A stretch of 64,000 nt of DNA, taken from NCBI RefSeq assembly GCF_001280505.1, contig NZ_LBIO01000017.1:1-64000 (forward strand), in the 5' to 3' direction. Positions 34,946 to 44,896 of the stretch are shown here, one piece after another. The position numbers were made by a program, and so were the translations under genes. The notes under the pieces are model-generated. The model was not told where the DNA came from and searched no databases. It was given only the letters and a program-made list of their open reading frames with translations. The stretch's first letter is position 1; the number at the start of each line of letters is the position of its first letter. Origin of the DNA: Mangrovimonas sp. TPBH4. GTDB lineage: Bacteria > Bacteroidota > Bacteroidia > Flavobacteriales > Flavobacteriaceae.

Positions 34946-35029
34946 TACTGAAGGCGGGACTTGAACCCGCACGAACTAATGTTCATTGGATTTTAAGTCC
35001 AACGTGTCTACCAATTCCACCACTTCAGC
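34946..35029 (-). tRNA. tRNA-Leu (UAA)
   Basis: An 84-nt class II tRNA read on the minus strand. It has acceptor GCTGAAG/CTTCAGT, the D-arm GGTGGAATTGGTAGACAC, the anticodon loop CTTAAAA with anticodon TAA, a long variable arm (TGAACATTAGTTCG) and T-loop GGTTCAAGTCC. No CCA is encoded. It is 20 bp downstream of tRNA-Gly. Confidence 0.95.
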
Positions 35030-35049
35030 GTAATACCATTATAGTTCAG

Positions 35050-35121
35050 AGCGAAAGACGGGATTTGAACCCGCGACCCTCACCTTGGCAAGGTGATGCT
35101 CTACCCCTGAGCTACTTTCGC
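35050..35121 (-). tRNA. tRNA-Gly (GCC)
   Basis: A 72-nt tRNA on the minus strand: acceptor GCGAAAG/CTTTCGC, D-arm AGCTCAGGGGTAGAGC, anticodon loop TTGCCAA with anticodon GCC, T-arm GCGGGTTCAAATCCCGT, discriminator T. No CCA is encoded. It is co-oriented with tRNA-Leu. Confidence 0.95.
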
Positions 35122-35226
35122 AATAAAGCAATTTATTTAAAAGAACGTCTATCTCAATTGCGAGGGCAAATTTAATACAATTCTTAGAATTGCAAAGCCT
35201 TTTTCAATAAAAATATTTATTTTTTT

Positions 35227-37839
35227 TTACGCCTGTTTCTTTTTCAACAACATACGTTTTATATCATTAAGCTTCATCAGGGCTTCTACCGGTGTTAAGG
35301 TGTCAATATCGGTGGTTACAATCTCTTCCCTGATCTGCTCCAACAAGGGATCGTCAAGATTAAAAAAGCTCAATTGCATCTCGTCATTGAGGTTTTTCAC
35401 CTTGTCTGTTAGCTCTTCACTGGAATGGGATTTCTCCAATTGTTTCAGAATTTTATTGGCTCGATGAATGACCTGCTGAGGCATCCCCGCCATTTTAGCT
35501 ACATGGATTCCGAAACTGTGGGCACTCCCGCCTTCTACAAGCTTTCTCAAGAATAGGACATTATCCTTTAATTCCTTTACAGAAACGTTGAAGTTTTTAA
35601 TGCGTTCGAAGGTTTCTGCCATTTCATTCAGTTCGTGATAATGGGTAGCGAATAAGGTCTTGGCTCGACTTGGGTGTTCGTGCAAATACTCACTGATGGC
35701 CCACGCAATGGAAATACCGTCGTAGGTACTGGTACCGCGCCCAATTTCATCCAACAGCACTAAACTACGATCGGACACATTGTTCAAAATAGAAGCGGTT
35801 TCGTTCATCTCTACCATAAAGGTCGATTCCCCCATAGAAATGTTATCACTGGCGCCTACCCTAGTAAAAATCTTATCTGTAAGACCAATATTAGCCGCTT
35901 CCGCCGGCACAAAACTTCCTATTTGCGCTAACAGTACAATGAGGGCTGTTTGCCTTAAAATTGCCGACTTACCGGACATGTTTGGCCCCGTAATCATAAT
36001 AATCTGTTGTTGATCTCGATCCAACAACACATCATTAGCAATATAGGCTTCTCCCGGCGGCAATTGCTGCTCGATAACTGGGTGCCTTCCATTTTTAATA
36101 TCCAATACATGAGTATCATTCACCTCTGGACGTGTATAGTTGCGCTCCAAAGCCAATTGGGCAAATCCGCACAAGCAATCCAATTGGGCAATCAATGAGG
36201 CATTCTTTTGGACAGGCTGAATAAACAAACCAATCCAACTTACGAGTTCCGCAAACAACTGCTGTTCTATGGCCAAAATGCGTTCTTCGGCACCTAAAAT
36301 TTTAGCTTCGTATTCTTTGAGTTCCTCTGTAATGTAACGCTCGGCATTAACCAAAGTTTGCTTTCTAATCCACTCGGCAGGAACTTTATCTTTATGCGTA
36401 TTTCTTACTTCGATATAATAGCCAAACACATTGTTGGAAGCAATTTTCAAGGACGTAATCCCAGTACGTTCACTTTCGCGTTCCAACATATTATCCAAAT
36501 AATCCTTCCCGGAAGTGGACAACTCTCGCAGCTCTTTCAATTCCGCTGAATAATCAGAGGAAATGGAATTTCCCTTCAAAATATTCACAGGTGCTTCTTC
36601 ATTTAAAGTCGCCTTAATACGTTGACGCAACTCTTCACACATCTGCAAAGCACTACCCAGCTTTTCAAGGGCTGCATTACTGCTTCCTGAAAGCATGGCC
36701 CTAATAGGAACAATAGCTTCCAAAGCATTTTTTAGTTGAATGACCTCACGGGGATTGATCTTACCAGTAGCTACTTTGGAAATCAAACGCTCCAAATCGC
36801 CAATATGCTTAATATGTCCTTGAACTTTCCCAAGCAACACCGATTCGTCTTTAAGGTGTTCCACCACCTCATGACGTTCCTGTATTTTTCCCAAATCCAC
36901 CAACGGCAATGCCAACCAGCGTTTGAGTAAGCGCCCTCCCATTGGGGAAATGGTTTTGTCAATCACCTCAACCAAGGTCACCGCATTTTGGTTCGTGGAA
37001 TGGTAGAGTTCCAGATTCTTAATGGTAAATCGATCCATCCATACATGTTCCTTTTGTGTCACACGCTGAATGGAGGTGATATGCTGTAATTTATGGTGTT
37101 GGGTTTCTCCCAAATAATGCAAAATCGCACCCGAAGCCACAATTCCTTCATAGAGATCTTCCACTCCAAACCCTTTTAAGGATTTTGTATTGAAATGTTT
37201 CAACAGGGTTTCATTGGCATAATCATCCTTAAACACCCAATCCTCCAAATAGAACGTATGGAAATCTTCTCCAAACACGCTTTTGAATTCGTTGCGTTTT
37301 GGCTTGGACACCAATACCTCACTCGGACTAAAATTTTGAAGCAACTTATCTACATACTCGGCATTTCCTTGCGAAATCAGAAACTCTCCCGTAGACACAT
37401 CCAAAAAGGACACGCCCGTTACATTTCTACCAAAACACACCGCCGCCAAAAAGTTATTGGTTTTGGAATGCAAAATATCATCGTTAAGGGCCACTCCGGG
37501 CGTTACCAGTTCGGTAACACCACGTTTTACAATAGTCTTGGTTTGCTTGGGATCTTCCAATTGGTCACAGATGGCCACGCGTTCCCCTGCCTTTACCAAT
37601 TTGGGCAAATAGGTATTCATGGAATGGTGCGGAAATCCTGCTAGCTCCGTTTCACTTTCACTTCCCGCTCCACGTTTGGTCAAAATAATGTCCAAAATTT
37701 TAGCCGCCTTTACGGCATCTTCCCCGAAGGTCTCATAAAAATCTCCAACTCTAAACAACAACAAAGCATCAGGGTATTTGGCCTTGATACTGTTGTACTG
37801 CTTCATTAACGGGGTTTCTTTTTTAGCTTTTTTTGCCAA
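35227..37839 (-). CDS. mutS: DNA mismatch repair ATPase MutS
   Basis: An 870-residue MutS. The mismatch-reading motif is in GDFYETFG near residue 32 (Phe-x-Glu). Connector, lever and clamp domains follow, then the ATPase with Walker [21 protein letters not shown] and the FATHYHEL motif. Length and order match family norms. The start codon is TTG at 37837-37839; the protein then begins [19 protein letters not shown], and the family in flavobacteria usually starts with this same Lys-rich block, so TTG is preferred over the internal ATG at 37806. It recognises mismatches and recruits MutL. It lies alone on the minus strand, divergent from the methyltransferase gene. Confidence 0.96.
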   Translation of the reverse strand: MAKKAKKETPLMKQYNSIKAKYPDALLLFRVGDFYETFGEDAVKAAKILDIILTKRGAGSESETELAGFPHHSMNTYLPKLVKAGERVAICDQLEDPKQTKTIVKRGVTELVTPGVALNDDILHSKTNNFLAAVCFGRNVTGVSFLDVSTGEFLISQGNAEYVDKLLQNFSPSEVLVSKPKRNEFKSVFGEDFHTFYLEDWVFKDDYANETLLKHFNTKSLKGFGVEDLYEGIVASGAILHYLGETQHHKLQHITSIQRVTQKEHVWMDRFTIKNLELYHSTNQNAVTLVEVIDKTISPMGGRLLKRWLALPLVDLGKIQERHEVVEHLKDESVLLGKVQGHIKHIGDLERLISKVATGKINPREVIQLKNALEAIVPIRAMLSGSSNAALEKLGSALQMCEELRQRIKATLNEEAPVNILKGNSISSDYSAELKELRELSTSGKDYLDNMLERESERTGITSLKIASNNVFGYYIEVRNTHKDKVPAEWIRKQTLVNAERYITEELKEYEAKILGAEERILAIEQQLFAELVSWIGLFIQPVQKNASLIAQLDCLCGFAQLALERNYTRPEVNDTHVLDIKNGRHPVIEQQLPPGEAYIANDVLLDRDQQQIIMITGPNMSGKSAILRQTALIVLLAQIGSFVPAEAANIGLTDKIFTRVGASDNISMGESTFMVEMNETASILNNVSDRSLVLLDEIGRGTSTYDGISIAWAISEYLHEHPSRAKTLFATHYHELNEMAETFERIKNFNVSVKELKDNVLFLRKLVEGGSAHSFGIHVAKMAGMPQQVIHRANKILKQLEKSHSSEELTDKVKNLNDEMQLSFFNLDDPLLEQIREEIVTTDIDTLTPVEALMKLNDIKRMLLKKKQA

Positions 37840-38030
37840 GGGTAAATTGATTTATAAGTATTATTTTTGCCTCATCTGTAAGATTGCTAATTTAGGTATT
37901 CTTAAAAGGTTTTTAAAATGGAACCCTTAGAAGTTATTTACATCCTGTTGATAATTTCCATGCGACAAACCCTGCTTGGAACCTAAATAAAACAGCCTTA
38001 TCCATAGAATTTTGACCCTAAAGTAAGCAC

Positions 38031-38567
38031 ATGCGAAAGTTAAAAAATAGCGAATTGGATCGCTTGAGTGTTGAAGAATTCAAAACCTCAGAAAAAACAC
38101 CACTCATTATCATCTTGGACAACATCAGAAGTTTGAACAACATTGGTTCGGTATTTAGAACCAGTGATGCCTTTTTGGTTGAAAAAATTTACCTCTGCGG
38201 CATTACGGCCACACCTCCCCATAAGGACATTCACAAAACAGCTTTGGGTAGTACCGATACAGTAACCTGGGAATATACCAAAGACACTATGGAAGTCGTG
38301 GAAAAACTACAAGCTGAAAACGTGAAAGTGGTTTCCATAGAACAAGCTGAAAATGCTGTGATGCTGAATGATTTCACCCCCGAAGCTAATACAAGATATG
38401 CTTTGGTATTTGGAAACGAAGTAAAAGGAGTTGCTCAAAAAGTGGTTTCTGCCAGCGACATGGTATTGGAAATTCCGCAGTATGGCACTAAACATTCCTT
38501 GAATATTTCCGTGAGTTGTGGTGTAGTGGTTTGGGATGTGTTTAGTAAGTTGAAAGCACTGAAATAA
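38031..38567 (+). CDS. TrmH/SpoU-family RNA 2'-O-methyltransferase
   Basis: A 178-residue SPOUT methyltransferase without an extra N-terminal substrate-binding domain. Motif 1 is DNIRSLNNIGSVFRTSDAF (about 29-47), motif 2 is ALVFGNEVKGV (124-134) and motif 3 is HSLNISVSCGVVVWDVF (about 155-171). These build the knotted SAM-binding site. The enzyme methylates a ribose in tRNA or rRNA; the target nucleotide cannot be assigned. The gene stands alone on the plus strand between two minus-strand genes. No terminator is visible in the 11 bp before the convergent GyrI-like gene. Confidence 0.88.
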   Translation: MRKLKNSELDRLSVEEFKTSEKTPLIIILDNIRSLNNIGSVFRTSDAFLVEKIYLCGITATPPHKDIHKTALGSTDTVTWEYTKDTMEVVEKLQAENVKVVSIEQAENAVMLNDFTPEANTRYALVFGNEVKGVAQKVVSASDMVLEIPQYGTKHSLNISVSCGVVVWDVFSKLKALK

Positions 38568-38578
38568 GCGCAAGAAAA

Positions 38579-39061
38579 CTATCCAATAGGAATCCAAATT
38601 TCCTCTTCATTTACCTCTTGTCTCGGATTATAAGATGGCGGCAATTTTTCAAAATGCGGCCGGTCATCCACGGCATATCCCAATTGGGGCAGCCATTTTT
38701 CAAACACCGATGTCCAAACGGGCGGGTAATTGGCAAGGCTTCCTTTGTAGTGGAACACAAAGTATTTGCCTCCCTTAATTACTAAAGATTCCAAGCCTTC
38801 TGGAACGCTATCAAAACTTTCCACCTCAACACCAATCCATTTGTCAAATTGGGTTTGAGGCCTCAGGGTTTCAAAATTAAAATCATTATACACTTGAACC
38901 GAAAACGTGGAATCTCCCATTCGGGATGAAATTTCAGCTAGCCTTGGCATCAACAGCCTGCCTAACCTGGCGGTTTCCTGCCCCATGGTTTCAAAGGACA
39001 CCTTGGTACGCATCCCTACCAACTTCAGGTCCGGTTGTTGTACAATTTTAAATACCATCAT
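38579..39061 (-). CDS. GyrI-like small-molecule-binding domain protein
   Basis: A 160-residue stand-alone GyrI-like/AraC effector-binding domain. Supporting features are the N-terminal PDLKLVGMRTKVSFET strand-loop, a conserved IGVEV strand and the GGKYFVFHYKG segment before a YPPVWTSVFEKWLP helix. No DNA-binding domain is attached. Proteins of this type bind or hydrolyse small hydrophobic compounds; function here is unknown. Its ATG overlaps the 3' end of folK-dNK by 14 bp, so the two are translated from one message. Confidence 0.8.
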   Translation of the reverse strand: MMVFKIVQQPDLKLVGMRTKVSFETMGQETARLGRLLMPRLAEISSRMGDSTFSVQVYNDFNFETLRPQTQFDKWIGVEVESFDSVPEGLESLVIKGGKYFVFHYKGSLANYPPVWTSVFEKWLPQLGYAVDDRPHFEKLPPSYNPRQEVNEEEIWIPIG

Positions 39062-40181
39062 TTATTTCTTTTAACAACCAAAGATAATCTTCTCTATTAG
39101 CTACAAAATCCCGATCGGTGATATCAATGATCTTAACGTTGAGTTCATTTTGATTCCGCAGAAACTCCAAATACCCCGCATTGATTTTCTCCAAGTATGC
39201 ATCCTCTATCTGCTGCTCGTAATCACGGCCACGTTTGCGAATATTTTGCTGAAGTCTGTCTATTTTTTGATACAAATAGACATACAGTTCAGGCTTGGCA
39301 ATATCCTTATACATCAAGTAAAAAAGCTTTCGGTACAGCTTAAATTCATCCTCTACCAAAGTCACTTTTGAAAATATCAAGGATTTAAATACATCATAAT
39401 CGCTCACAACAAAATCCCGAAACAAATCCAACTGCGACAAATCATCACTGATCTGCTGATAGCGGTCGGCCAAAAACGACATCTCCAAGGCAAAGGCATA
39501 GCGCTGTGGTTCTTTGTAAAATTTTGGCAAAAACGGATTGTCTGCAAAGCGTTCCAAAATAAGCTTCGCATTAAAATCTTCAGAGATCATGGTTGCCAAA
39601 CTGGTTTTACCGGCCCCTATATTTCCTTCAATAGCAATATAGTTTTTAGACGAAAAACCATAAGCCTCCATCGGATTTTGCAAAACAGCGTCAATAGGCT
39701 GTACGTCACTATCATCTTCACACAAACCAGTCAAAACCCCAACACTTTGTTGCAAAACTGGATGGATTACTTCCGAAGCAATATCATTCAAGGGTTGCAA
39801 TACAAATTGACGTAACTGCATGCGCGGATGTGGAATGATCAAACTTTCCGAATCCAATACCAAATCATCAATTAAAATCACATCCAAATCTATCGGCCTG
39901 GATGCATACCCCGATTGCCCAGAACGGGTGCGCCCCAACTCTTTTTCAATACTCAATAATTCTTGCATGACCTCCTCTGGAGCCATCTTCGACACCACCG
40001 AAATACAGGTATTCAAAAAATCGTCTCCTTCAAATCCCAAAGCAGTTGTATTGTACACTTTAGCAATGCGGTCTACCCTTCCAACACGCTCAAAAATGAC
40101 ATTAATAGCCTTTTGAAGATGTTGAAAACGGTCTCCGGTATTGCTGCCCAATGCAATGTAAAATGTGTGCGCTTTATCCAT
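39048..40181 (-). CDS. folK: FolK-deoxynucleoside kinase fusion
   Basis: 377 residues from the ATG at 40181; the longer reading (40289) would overlap the divergent transporter gene and adds an unlikely extension. Residues about 5-160 are HPPK (FolK), the pyrophosphokinase of folate synthesis: ALGSNTGDR at 10-18 and RPIDLDVIL at 95-103. Residues about 178-377 are a deoxynucleoside kinase: P-loop GNIGAGKTS (186-194), ERF (210-212) and an arginine-rich lid IRKRGRDYE (314-322). The two activities link folate and dNTP salvage in one chain. This fusion is known from Bacteroidota genomes. It is co-transcribed with the GyrI-like gene. Confidence 0.93.
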   Translation of the reverse strand: MDKAHTFYIALGSNTGDRFQHLQKAINVIFERVGRVDRIAKVYNTTALGFEGDDFLNTCISVVSKMAPEEVMQELLSIEKELGRTRSGQSGYASRPIDLDVILIDDLVLDSESLIIPHPRMQLRQFVLQPLNDIASEVIHPVLQQSVGVLTGLCEDDSDVQPIDAVLQNPMEAYGFSSKNYIAIEGNIGAGKTSLATMISEDFNAKLILERFADNPFLPKFYKEPQRYAFALEMSFLADRYQQISDDLSQLDLFRDFVVSDYDVFKSLIFSKVTLVEDEFKLYRKLFYLMYKDIAKPELYVYLYQKIDRLQQNIRKRGRDYEQQIEDAYLEKINAGYLEFLRNQNELNVKIIDITDRDFVANREDYLWLLKEINDGI

Positions 40182-40254
40182 AATCAGGGTCAAAGTAACT
40201 AAAAGAAATATTAATCCTTTATATTTACAAAACGTATTTATCCACAAATAAAAT

Positions 40255-40959
40255 ATGACTTTAAAAGACAAACTCGCGGCACAACGCATTTATCTGATAT
40301 TGGCAGCTTTATTTATCACGTCATTGGTAGTTTCCAACCTCATTTTTCAAAAGTTTTTTTATTGGTACCCACTCAATATCGAGGTGCTCAATACTAAACT
40401 TTTTGAAGTATCGGTTGGTATTCTTCCCTACCCAATCACCTTTTTGATTACCGACTTGATCAGCGAGATTTATGGCAAAAAAAGAGCCAACCAAGTGGTA
40501 CTTACAGGAATTTTTGCGTCGGTATTTTCGTTACTGATTATTTTGGTAGCCAATGCCGTGCCCGCCACGTCATGGTCGCATGTAAATGATGACACGTTTG
40601 CCCATGTGTTTGGGAATTCGGCCATTGCCGTTTGCGCTAGTATGCTCGCCTATTTATTTGCCCAATTTATTGACATTCAGGTATACCATTTTTGGAAACG
40701 ACTTACCAAAGGGAAACACCTTTGGTTGCGCAATAATTTTTCAACTTGGTTTTCGCAGTTCATAGACACCTTCACCATTGTATTTTTGTTGTGCTCGTTC
40801 CACATTATTGAATGGAGCAATTTTACAGGCCTGCTGGTGTCAGGCGTTTTGTTCAAAGTCATTGTTGCCTTTTGCGATACACCGCTTTTGTATTTAGGTG
40901 TGTACATTATGAAAAAAAGGTTCCAACTTGAGCTAAACGAAGAACTCCAACTGATCTAA
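40255..40959 (+). CDS. yhhQ: Queuosine precursor transporter (YhhQ/VUT family)
   Basis: A 234-residue integral membrane protein with about six transmembrane helices. Family landmarks are FITSLVVSNLIFQKFF near the start, FLITDLISEIYGKKRAN (about 63-79) and a FSTWFSQFIDTF segment (about 162-173). The family imports queuosine precursors (preQ0/preQ1 or queuine) for tRNA modification. Function is by homology. It is divergent from folK-dNK and stands alone; no que genes are nearby. The ATG is the first plausible start after the divergent promoter region. Confidence 0.88.
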   Translation: MTLKDKLAAQRIYLILAALFITSLVVSNLIFQKFFYWYPLNIEVLNTKLFEVSVGILPYPITFLITDLISEIYGKKRANQVVLTGIFASVFSLLIILVANAVPATSWSHVNDDTFAHVFGNSAIAVCASMLAYLFAQFIDIQVYHFWKRLTKGKHLWLRNNFSTWFSQFIDTFTIVFLLCSFHIIEWSNFTGLLVSGVLFKVIVAFCDTPLLYLGVYIMKKRFQLELNEELQLI

Positions 40960-41044
40960 ACTCCTAAAGTTTTATTAAACATTTCAATCCCCAACCAATC
41001 TATAAGCAGATACGTATATATTTACACAAACCTACTCAACACCT

Positions 41045-43684
41045 ATGAAAAAAACATTTAAAATTATTGGAATTACCATTGCTGTAATTATAGCCCTGCT
41101 GGTGGCCATCCCATTTTTGTTTCAGTCCCAAATCAAGGACATGATCAAAACTACTTTGAACGACAACCTGAATGCCAAGGTTGAATTTGAAGATGTTAAC
41201 TTGAGTCTTATTAGTAACTTTCCCAAGGCCCATGTTACTATCGACAACCTTTCCATTACCAATTTGGCACCGTTTGAAGGGGAAACCTTAGCTTCGGTAA
41301 AATCTATTGCCTTGAACATGTCCATCATGGAACTTTTTAAGGATTTCGAAACCGAGCCACTTGCCATAAGCAGTTTTAGTATTGATGAGGCTTTAGTAAA
41401 TATCCTAACCGATAAAGATGGGAACAGCAATTACGACATTGCCAAACCAAGCGACACGCCTTCAACCGAAAACGCTTCCACAGAAAGCAGCGGAAATTTC
41501 ACTATCGACATACAAGACTACAGTATTGGTAATACCAATTTAAACTATGTGGATGCCTCTTCAAACATGGAAGTAAGCGTAGCCAACCTTAACCACTCGG
41601 GAAAAGGACAGTTCTCTGCAGAACGCTCACAATTGGATACTAATACAGACTTATTCATCAACTTCGCTATGGACAGTACCCAATATCTGTCTAACATACA
41701 CTTGAAACTTGATGCTGTGATTGGTTTGGATTTAGAACAGAACATGTACACGTTTGAAGACAACAAAGGCTACATCAACGCTCTGCCATTGCATTTTGAC
41801 GGCTATGTAAAACTACTGGAAAACGCACAGGAATTGGATATTACTTTTGAAAATCCAGGATCTTCCTTCAAGGATTTGTTGGCTTTGGTTCCAGAAGCCT
41901 ATGGTAAAGACTTAAACGGTGTAGAAACCAATGGAGATTTCAAATTATCAGGAATTGTAAAAGGTCAGCTTTCCGAAACCACGATTCCAACCTTGGATAT
42001 TACCATGATTTCCAACAATGCGTCCTTTAAATATCCTGACCTACCAAAAAGGGTTGAAAACATTCAAATAAATACCACCGTTAAAAACAGTACAGGTAAT
42101 CCAGACGACACGTATGTTGCCATCGATGCGTTGAATTTTAAGATTGACCAAGACATCTTCAAATCGTCGGCTACCATTAAAAACTTGACCAAAAACATGG
42201 CAGTAAACGCCAAGGTAGACGGCACCTTAAACTTAGGAAACCTCTCTAAAGCCTACCCACTGCAATTGGAAGAAGAATTAAGTGGTATCCTAAAAGCCAA
42301 CATCCAAACGGCTTTCGATATGAATGCTTTGGAAACAAATGCCTACGAACGCATTAAGGCCAATGGAAACTTAAATATTACAGATGTTGTATTTTCTTCG
42401 GAAAGCATGCTGAACCCTGTAGAAATTGCAAAGGCAGACCTGTCATTTTCTCCTCAAAGTGTTTCCTTAAATACCTTTGATGCCAAGACCGGCAACTCCG
42501 ATTTCAAGGCCTCCGGAACTCTTAATAATTTTATGGGCTTTGTATTTAGCGATAAGACACTTCAAGGGAATTTCAATTTGAGCTCCAACAAATTTGTGGT
42601 GAACGATTTTATGACGGAAGACACTTCTGTTGAAACGGAAACCCAAACAAAATCACAAACTACCGAAACCTTAAAAATTCCAGACTTTTTGGATTGTAAA
42701 ATTTCTGCACAGGCCAATACTGTAGTGTATGACAACCTGAACCTTAAAAACGTTAAAGGAACCTTGACCATTAAAGACCAACAGGCGATTTTGTCTGATA
42801 TGAGCAGTGATATTTTCCAGGGTAAATTGGCAATTGACGGAACGGTCTCTACCAAAGCGGAGACACCAACCTTCGATTTCAAATTGGGCGCTTCCAATTT
42901 TGATATTGCACAATCCTTTAATGATCTACAATTGTTTCAGGCATTGGCTCCAATTGCAAAAGCATTACAAGGCCAGATGAATTCCAGCATCAATCTTTCT
43001 GGAGCGCTTAACAGCGACTTGGCTCCAGACTTGAATTCCGTAAGGGGAAATGCCGCCATGGAACTTTTGACCTCTAAAATAGAACCAAAAGAAGGCCCTG
43101 TGATGAACAAGTTGAAAGATGAAATGTCCTTTATAGATTTCGACAAATTGGATTTAAAGGATCTTAAGACCAAATTGGAGTTTGCAGATGGAAAAGTAAA
43201 CGTAAAACCTTTCCATATTAAATATGAAGACATTGACATTGAAGTTTCCGGATCACACGGATTTGACATGTCTTTAGCCTACAACACGGTCTTTAATGTC
43301 CCTGCGAAATATTTGGGAAGCGATGTGAACAAACTACTTGCCAAAATGGACTACAAGGATGTTAAAAACATGACCGTTCCTGTTTCGGCCAATATTGGAG
43401 GGACTTATGCAAATCCAAAAATCTCAACGGATTTGACGAGTGCTGCTTCCAATTTGACTCAACAGTTAATTGAAATGCAAAAGAACAAACTCATCAATTC
43501 AGGATCCGATCAAGTAAAAGACCTATTAGGCGGTTTGATGGGAGGCAATTCCAAAGAAGAAACTCCAGATAGTTCCAGTAATGCTACAGGCGACAGCAGC
43601 AAAACAGAGGAAGCCATTTCCGAAGGGATTAAGGATGTTCTAGGAGGATTGTTTGGTAAGAAAAAAGACAAAGATAGCAACTAA
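41045..43684 (+). CDS. AsmA-like inner-membrane/periplasmic protein
   Basis: An 879-residue protein with one N-terminal transmembrane helix (about 7-27). The AsmA N-terminal segment follows: SQIKDMIKTTLNDNL, NAKVEFEDVNLSL and the FPKAHVTIDNLSI strand. The body is long and beta-rich as in AsmA/TamB-type lipid-transfer or OM-biogenesis proteins. The last ~70 residues are low-complexity and charged (Ser/Glu-rich to about 855, then DVLGGLFGKKKDKD). It stands alone, 120 bp before rpsU. Its exact role is not known; AsmA proteins affect phospholipid transport to the outer membrane. Confidence 0.85.
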   Translation: MKKTFKIIGITIAVIIALLVAIPFLFQSQIKDMIKTTLNDNLNAKVEFEDVNLSLISNFPKAHVTIDNLSITNLAPFEGETLASVKSIALNMSIMELFKDFETEPLAISSFSIDEALVNILTDKDGNSNYDIAKPSDTPSTENASTESSGNFTIDIQDYSIGNTNLNYVDASSNMEVSVANLNHSGKGQFSAERSQLDTNTDLFINFAMDSTQYLSNIHLKLDAVIGLDLEQNMYTFEDNKGYINALPLHFDGYVKLLENAQELDITFENPGSSFKDLLALVPEAYGKDLNGVETNGDFKLSGIVKGQLSETTIPTLDITMISNNASFKYPDLPKRVENIQINTTVKNSTGNPDDTYVAIDALNFKIDQDIFKSSATIKNLTKNMAVNAKVDGTLNLGNLSKAYPLQLEEELSGILKANIQTAFDMNALETNAYERIKANGNLNITDVVFSSESMLNPVEIAKADLSFSPQSVSLNTFDAKTGNSDFKASGTLNNFMGFVFSDKTLQGNFNLSSNKFVVNDFMTEDTSVETETQTKSQTTETLKIPDFLDCKISAQANTVVYDNLNLKNVKGTLTIKDQQAILSDMSSDIFQGKLAIDGTVSTKAETPTFDFKLGASNFDIAQSFNDLQLFQALAPIAKALQGQMNSSINLSGALNSDLAPDLNSVRGNAAMELLTSKIEPKEGPVMNKLKDEMSFIDFDKLDLKDLKTKLEFADGKVNVKPFHIKYEDIDIEVSGSHGFDMSLAYNTVFNVPAKYLGSDVNKLLAKMDYKDVKNMTVPVSANIGGTYANPKISTDLTSAASNLTQQLIEMQKNKLINSGSDQVKDLLGGLMGGNSKEETPDSSSNATGDSSKTEEAISEGIKDVLGGLFGKKKDKDSN

Positions 43685-43804
43685 CAAAATCGCTGATTTT
43701 AAACTATTTAAATTATTCTCAATATAAATTACATAAAGTTTCACATTTTTATTTGCATAGTTCAATTAAAAAATTACATTGTGGGTTAATAAATTTAAAT
43801 ATCT

Positions 43805-43999
43805 ATGATAAAAATTGTAATTAAAGAAGGCGAAAGTATTGAACGTGCATTGAAGCGATACAAGCGTAAGCACAGAAATGTCAAGGTGATGCAAAACTTA
43901 AGAGAGGGGCAATTTTTCACAAAACCGTCTGTAAGAAGACGACGTGAAATTCAAAAAGCTTCTTATATCCAAAACTTAAGAGACCAAGAAGATATTTAA
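43805..43999 (+). CDS. rpsU: 30S ribosomal protein bS21
   Basis: A 64-residue basic protein matching bS21: KEGESIERALKRYKRK at the start, FTKPSVRRRREIQKA in the middle, and a YIQNLRDQEDI end. bS21 sits near the 3' end of 16S rRNA on the ribosome and, in Bacteroidota, near the sequestered anti-Shine-Dalgarno. It is followed within 10 bp by a strong hairpin terminator. The leader (120 bp) has no obvious protein-binding structure I could define. Confidence 0.95.
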   Translation: MIKIVIKEGESIERALKRYKRKHRNVKVMQNLREGQFFTKPSVRRRREIQKASYIQNLRDQEDI

Positions 44000-44005
44000 T
44001 ATATA

Positions 44006-44029
44006 AAGGGCTACCATATGGTAGCCCTT
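44006..44029. terminator. Bidirectional terminator after rpsU
   Basis: A perfect 24-base palindrome (AAGGGCTACCAT and its complement), with A/T-rich flanks on both sides. It separates convergent rpsU and the DUF2797 gene. Confidence 0.85.
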
Positions 44030-44053
44030 ATATTTTCACTTAATTTCTTTCGG

Positions 44054-44848
44054 TTACTTTATAGTGATATCCACAACAAGCCCTTCATTAGCACGGACAT
44101 TAAACACGGTTTGATCTTCAAAAATGAGGTATTGGCCCTTAATTCCTAAAAGTTTTCCCGTGTAGGAAGGCGTTTTTCCCAAATTCAAGCTTTTAGGCTT
44201 TAACGGATATTGCACCACAGGAAACTCAAGTTCTGTTTCTGTATTGGATTCTATAATATACTCTCTTGCTTCTTCAGGAACAAAAGGCAACAAGCGTTCG
44301 CGCCATTCTACCAAGTTTTCATCCACCACCTCATTTTTAAGCATCGTACGCCAATTGGTTTTATCGGACACATGATCCTTTAAGGCAACTTCTGTAATTC
44401 CTGCCAAATATCTATTGGGCACTTCCACAATTTCAATAGCCTCATGTGCCCCCTGGTCGATCCATCTTGTAGGCACTTGTGTCTTACGAGTCACTCCCAC
44501 TTTAACACTGCTGGAGTTGGCCAAATACACAATATGAGGTTGCAGCTGAACTTTCTTTTCATATTCCAAATCACGGTCCTCTTTATCCAAATGCGCCGTA
44601 CTCAATTCTGGCCTCATTATCCAATCTGCCGCTTGGGGTACTTCAAAAAAGCAACTTTTACAAAATCCCTGTCTATAAATTGGCTTATCCAAGCCACAAT
44701 TTAAACATTCATATTTCACAAACTGAATGCTTATCGTTCTATTTAGCAGCTGGTTTAGGTTTAAAAAGTCATTTTTAAACACCAAATAATATTGTATGGG
44801 ATGGCCATACTCGGTCTCCATTTTTGTGAGAACTCCTTGGTAGGTCAT
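44054..44848 (-). CDS. DUF2797 zinc-ribbon protein
   Basis: A 264-residue protein of DUF2797 type. Four cysteines (48, 51, 63, 66) form a CxxC-x11-CxxC zinc ribbon in the N-terminal third. A segment at about 107-133 (IVYLANSSSVKVGVTRK...RWIDQGA) resembles the start of GIY-YIG-like nuclease folds. There is no signal peptide. Its function is not established. It is divergent from the adenylating enzyme gene, with only 48 bp between the starts, so the two promoters are close or overlapping. Confidence 0.75.
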   Translation of the reverse strand: MTYQGVLTKMETEYGHPIQYYLVFKNDFLNLNQLLNRTISIQFVKYECLNCGLDKPIYRQGFCKSCFFEVPQAADWIMRPELSTAHLDKEDRDLEYEKKVQLQPHIVYLANSSSVKVGVTRKTQVPTRWIDQGAHEAIEIVEVPNRYLAGITEVALKDHVSDKTNWRTMLKNEVVDENLVEWRERLLPFVPEEAREYIIESNTETELEFPVVQYPLKPKSLNLGKTPSYTGKLLGIKGQYLIFEDQTVFNVRANEGLVVDITIK

Positions 44849-44896
44849 AAAAAAAAATGTTATTTTTAGTTACTTTTTTTTAAAGATACTGCAAAT

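Noticed and set aside
34927..35175. 82-codon open frame across the tRNA genes
   Set aside because: It reads through tRNA-Leu and tRNA-Gly, which explain the sequence; no protein evidence.
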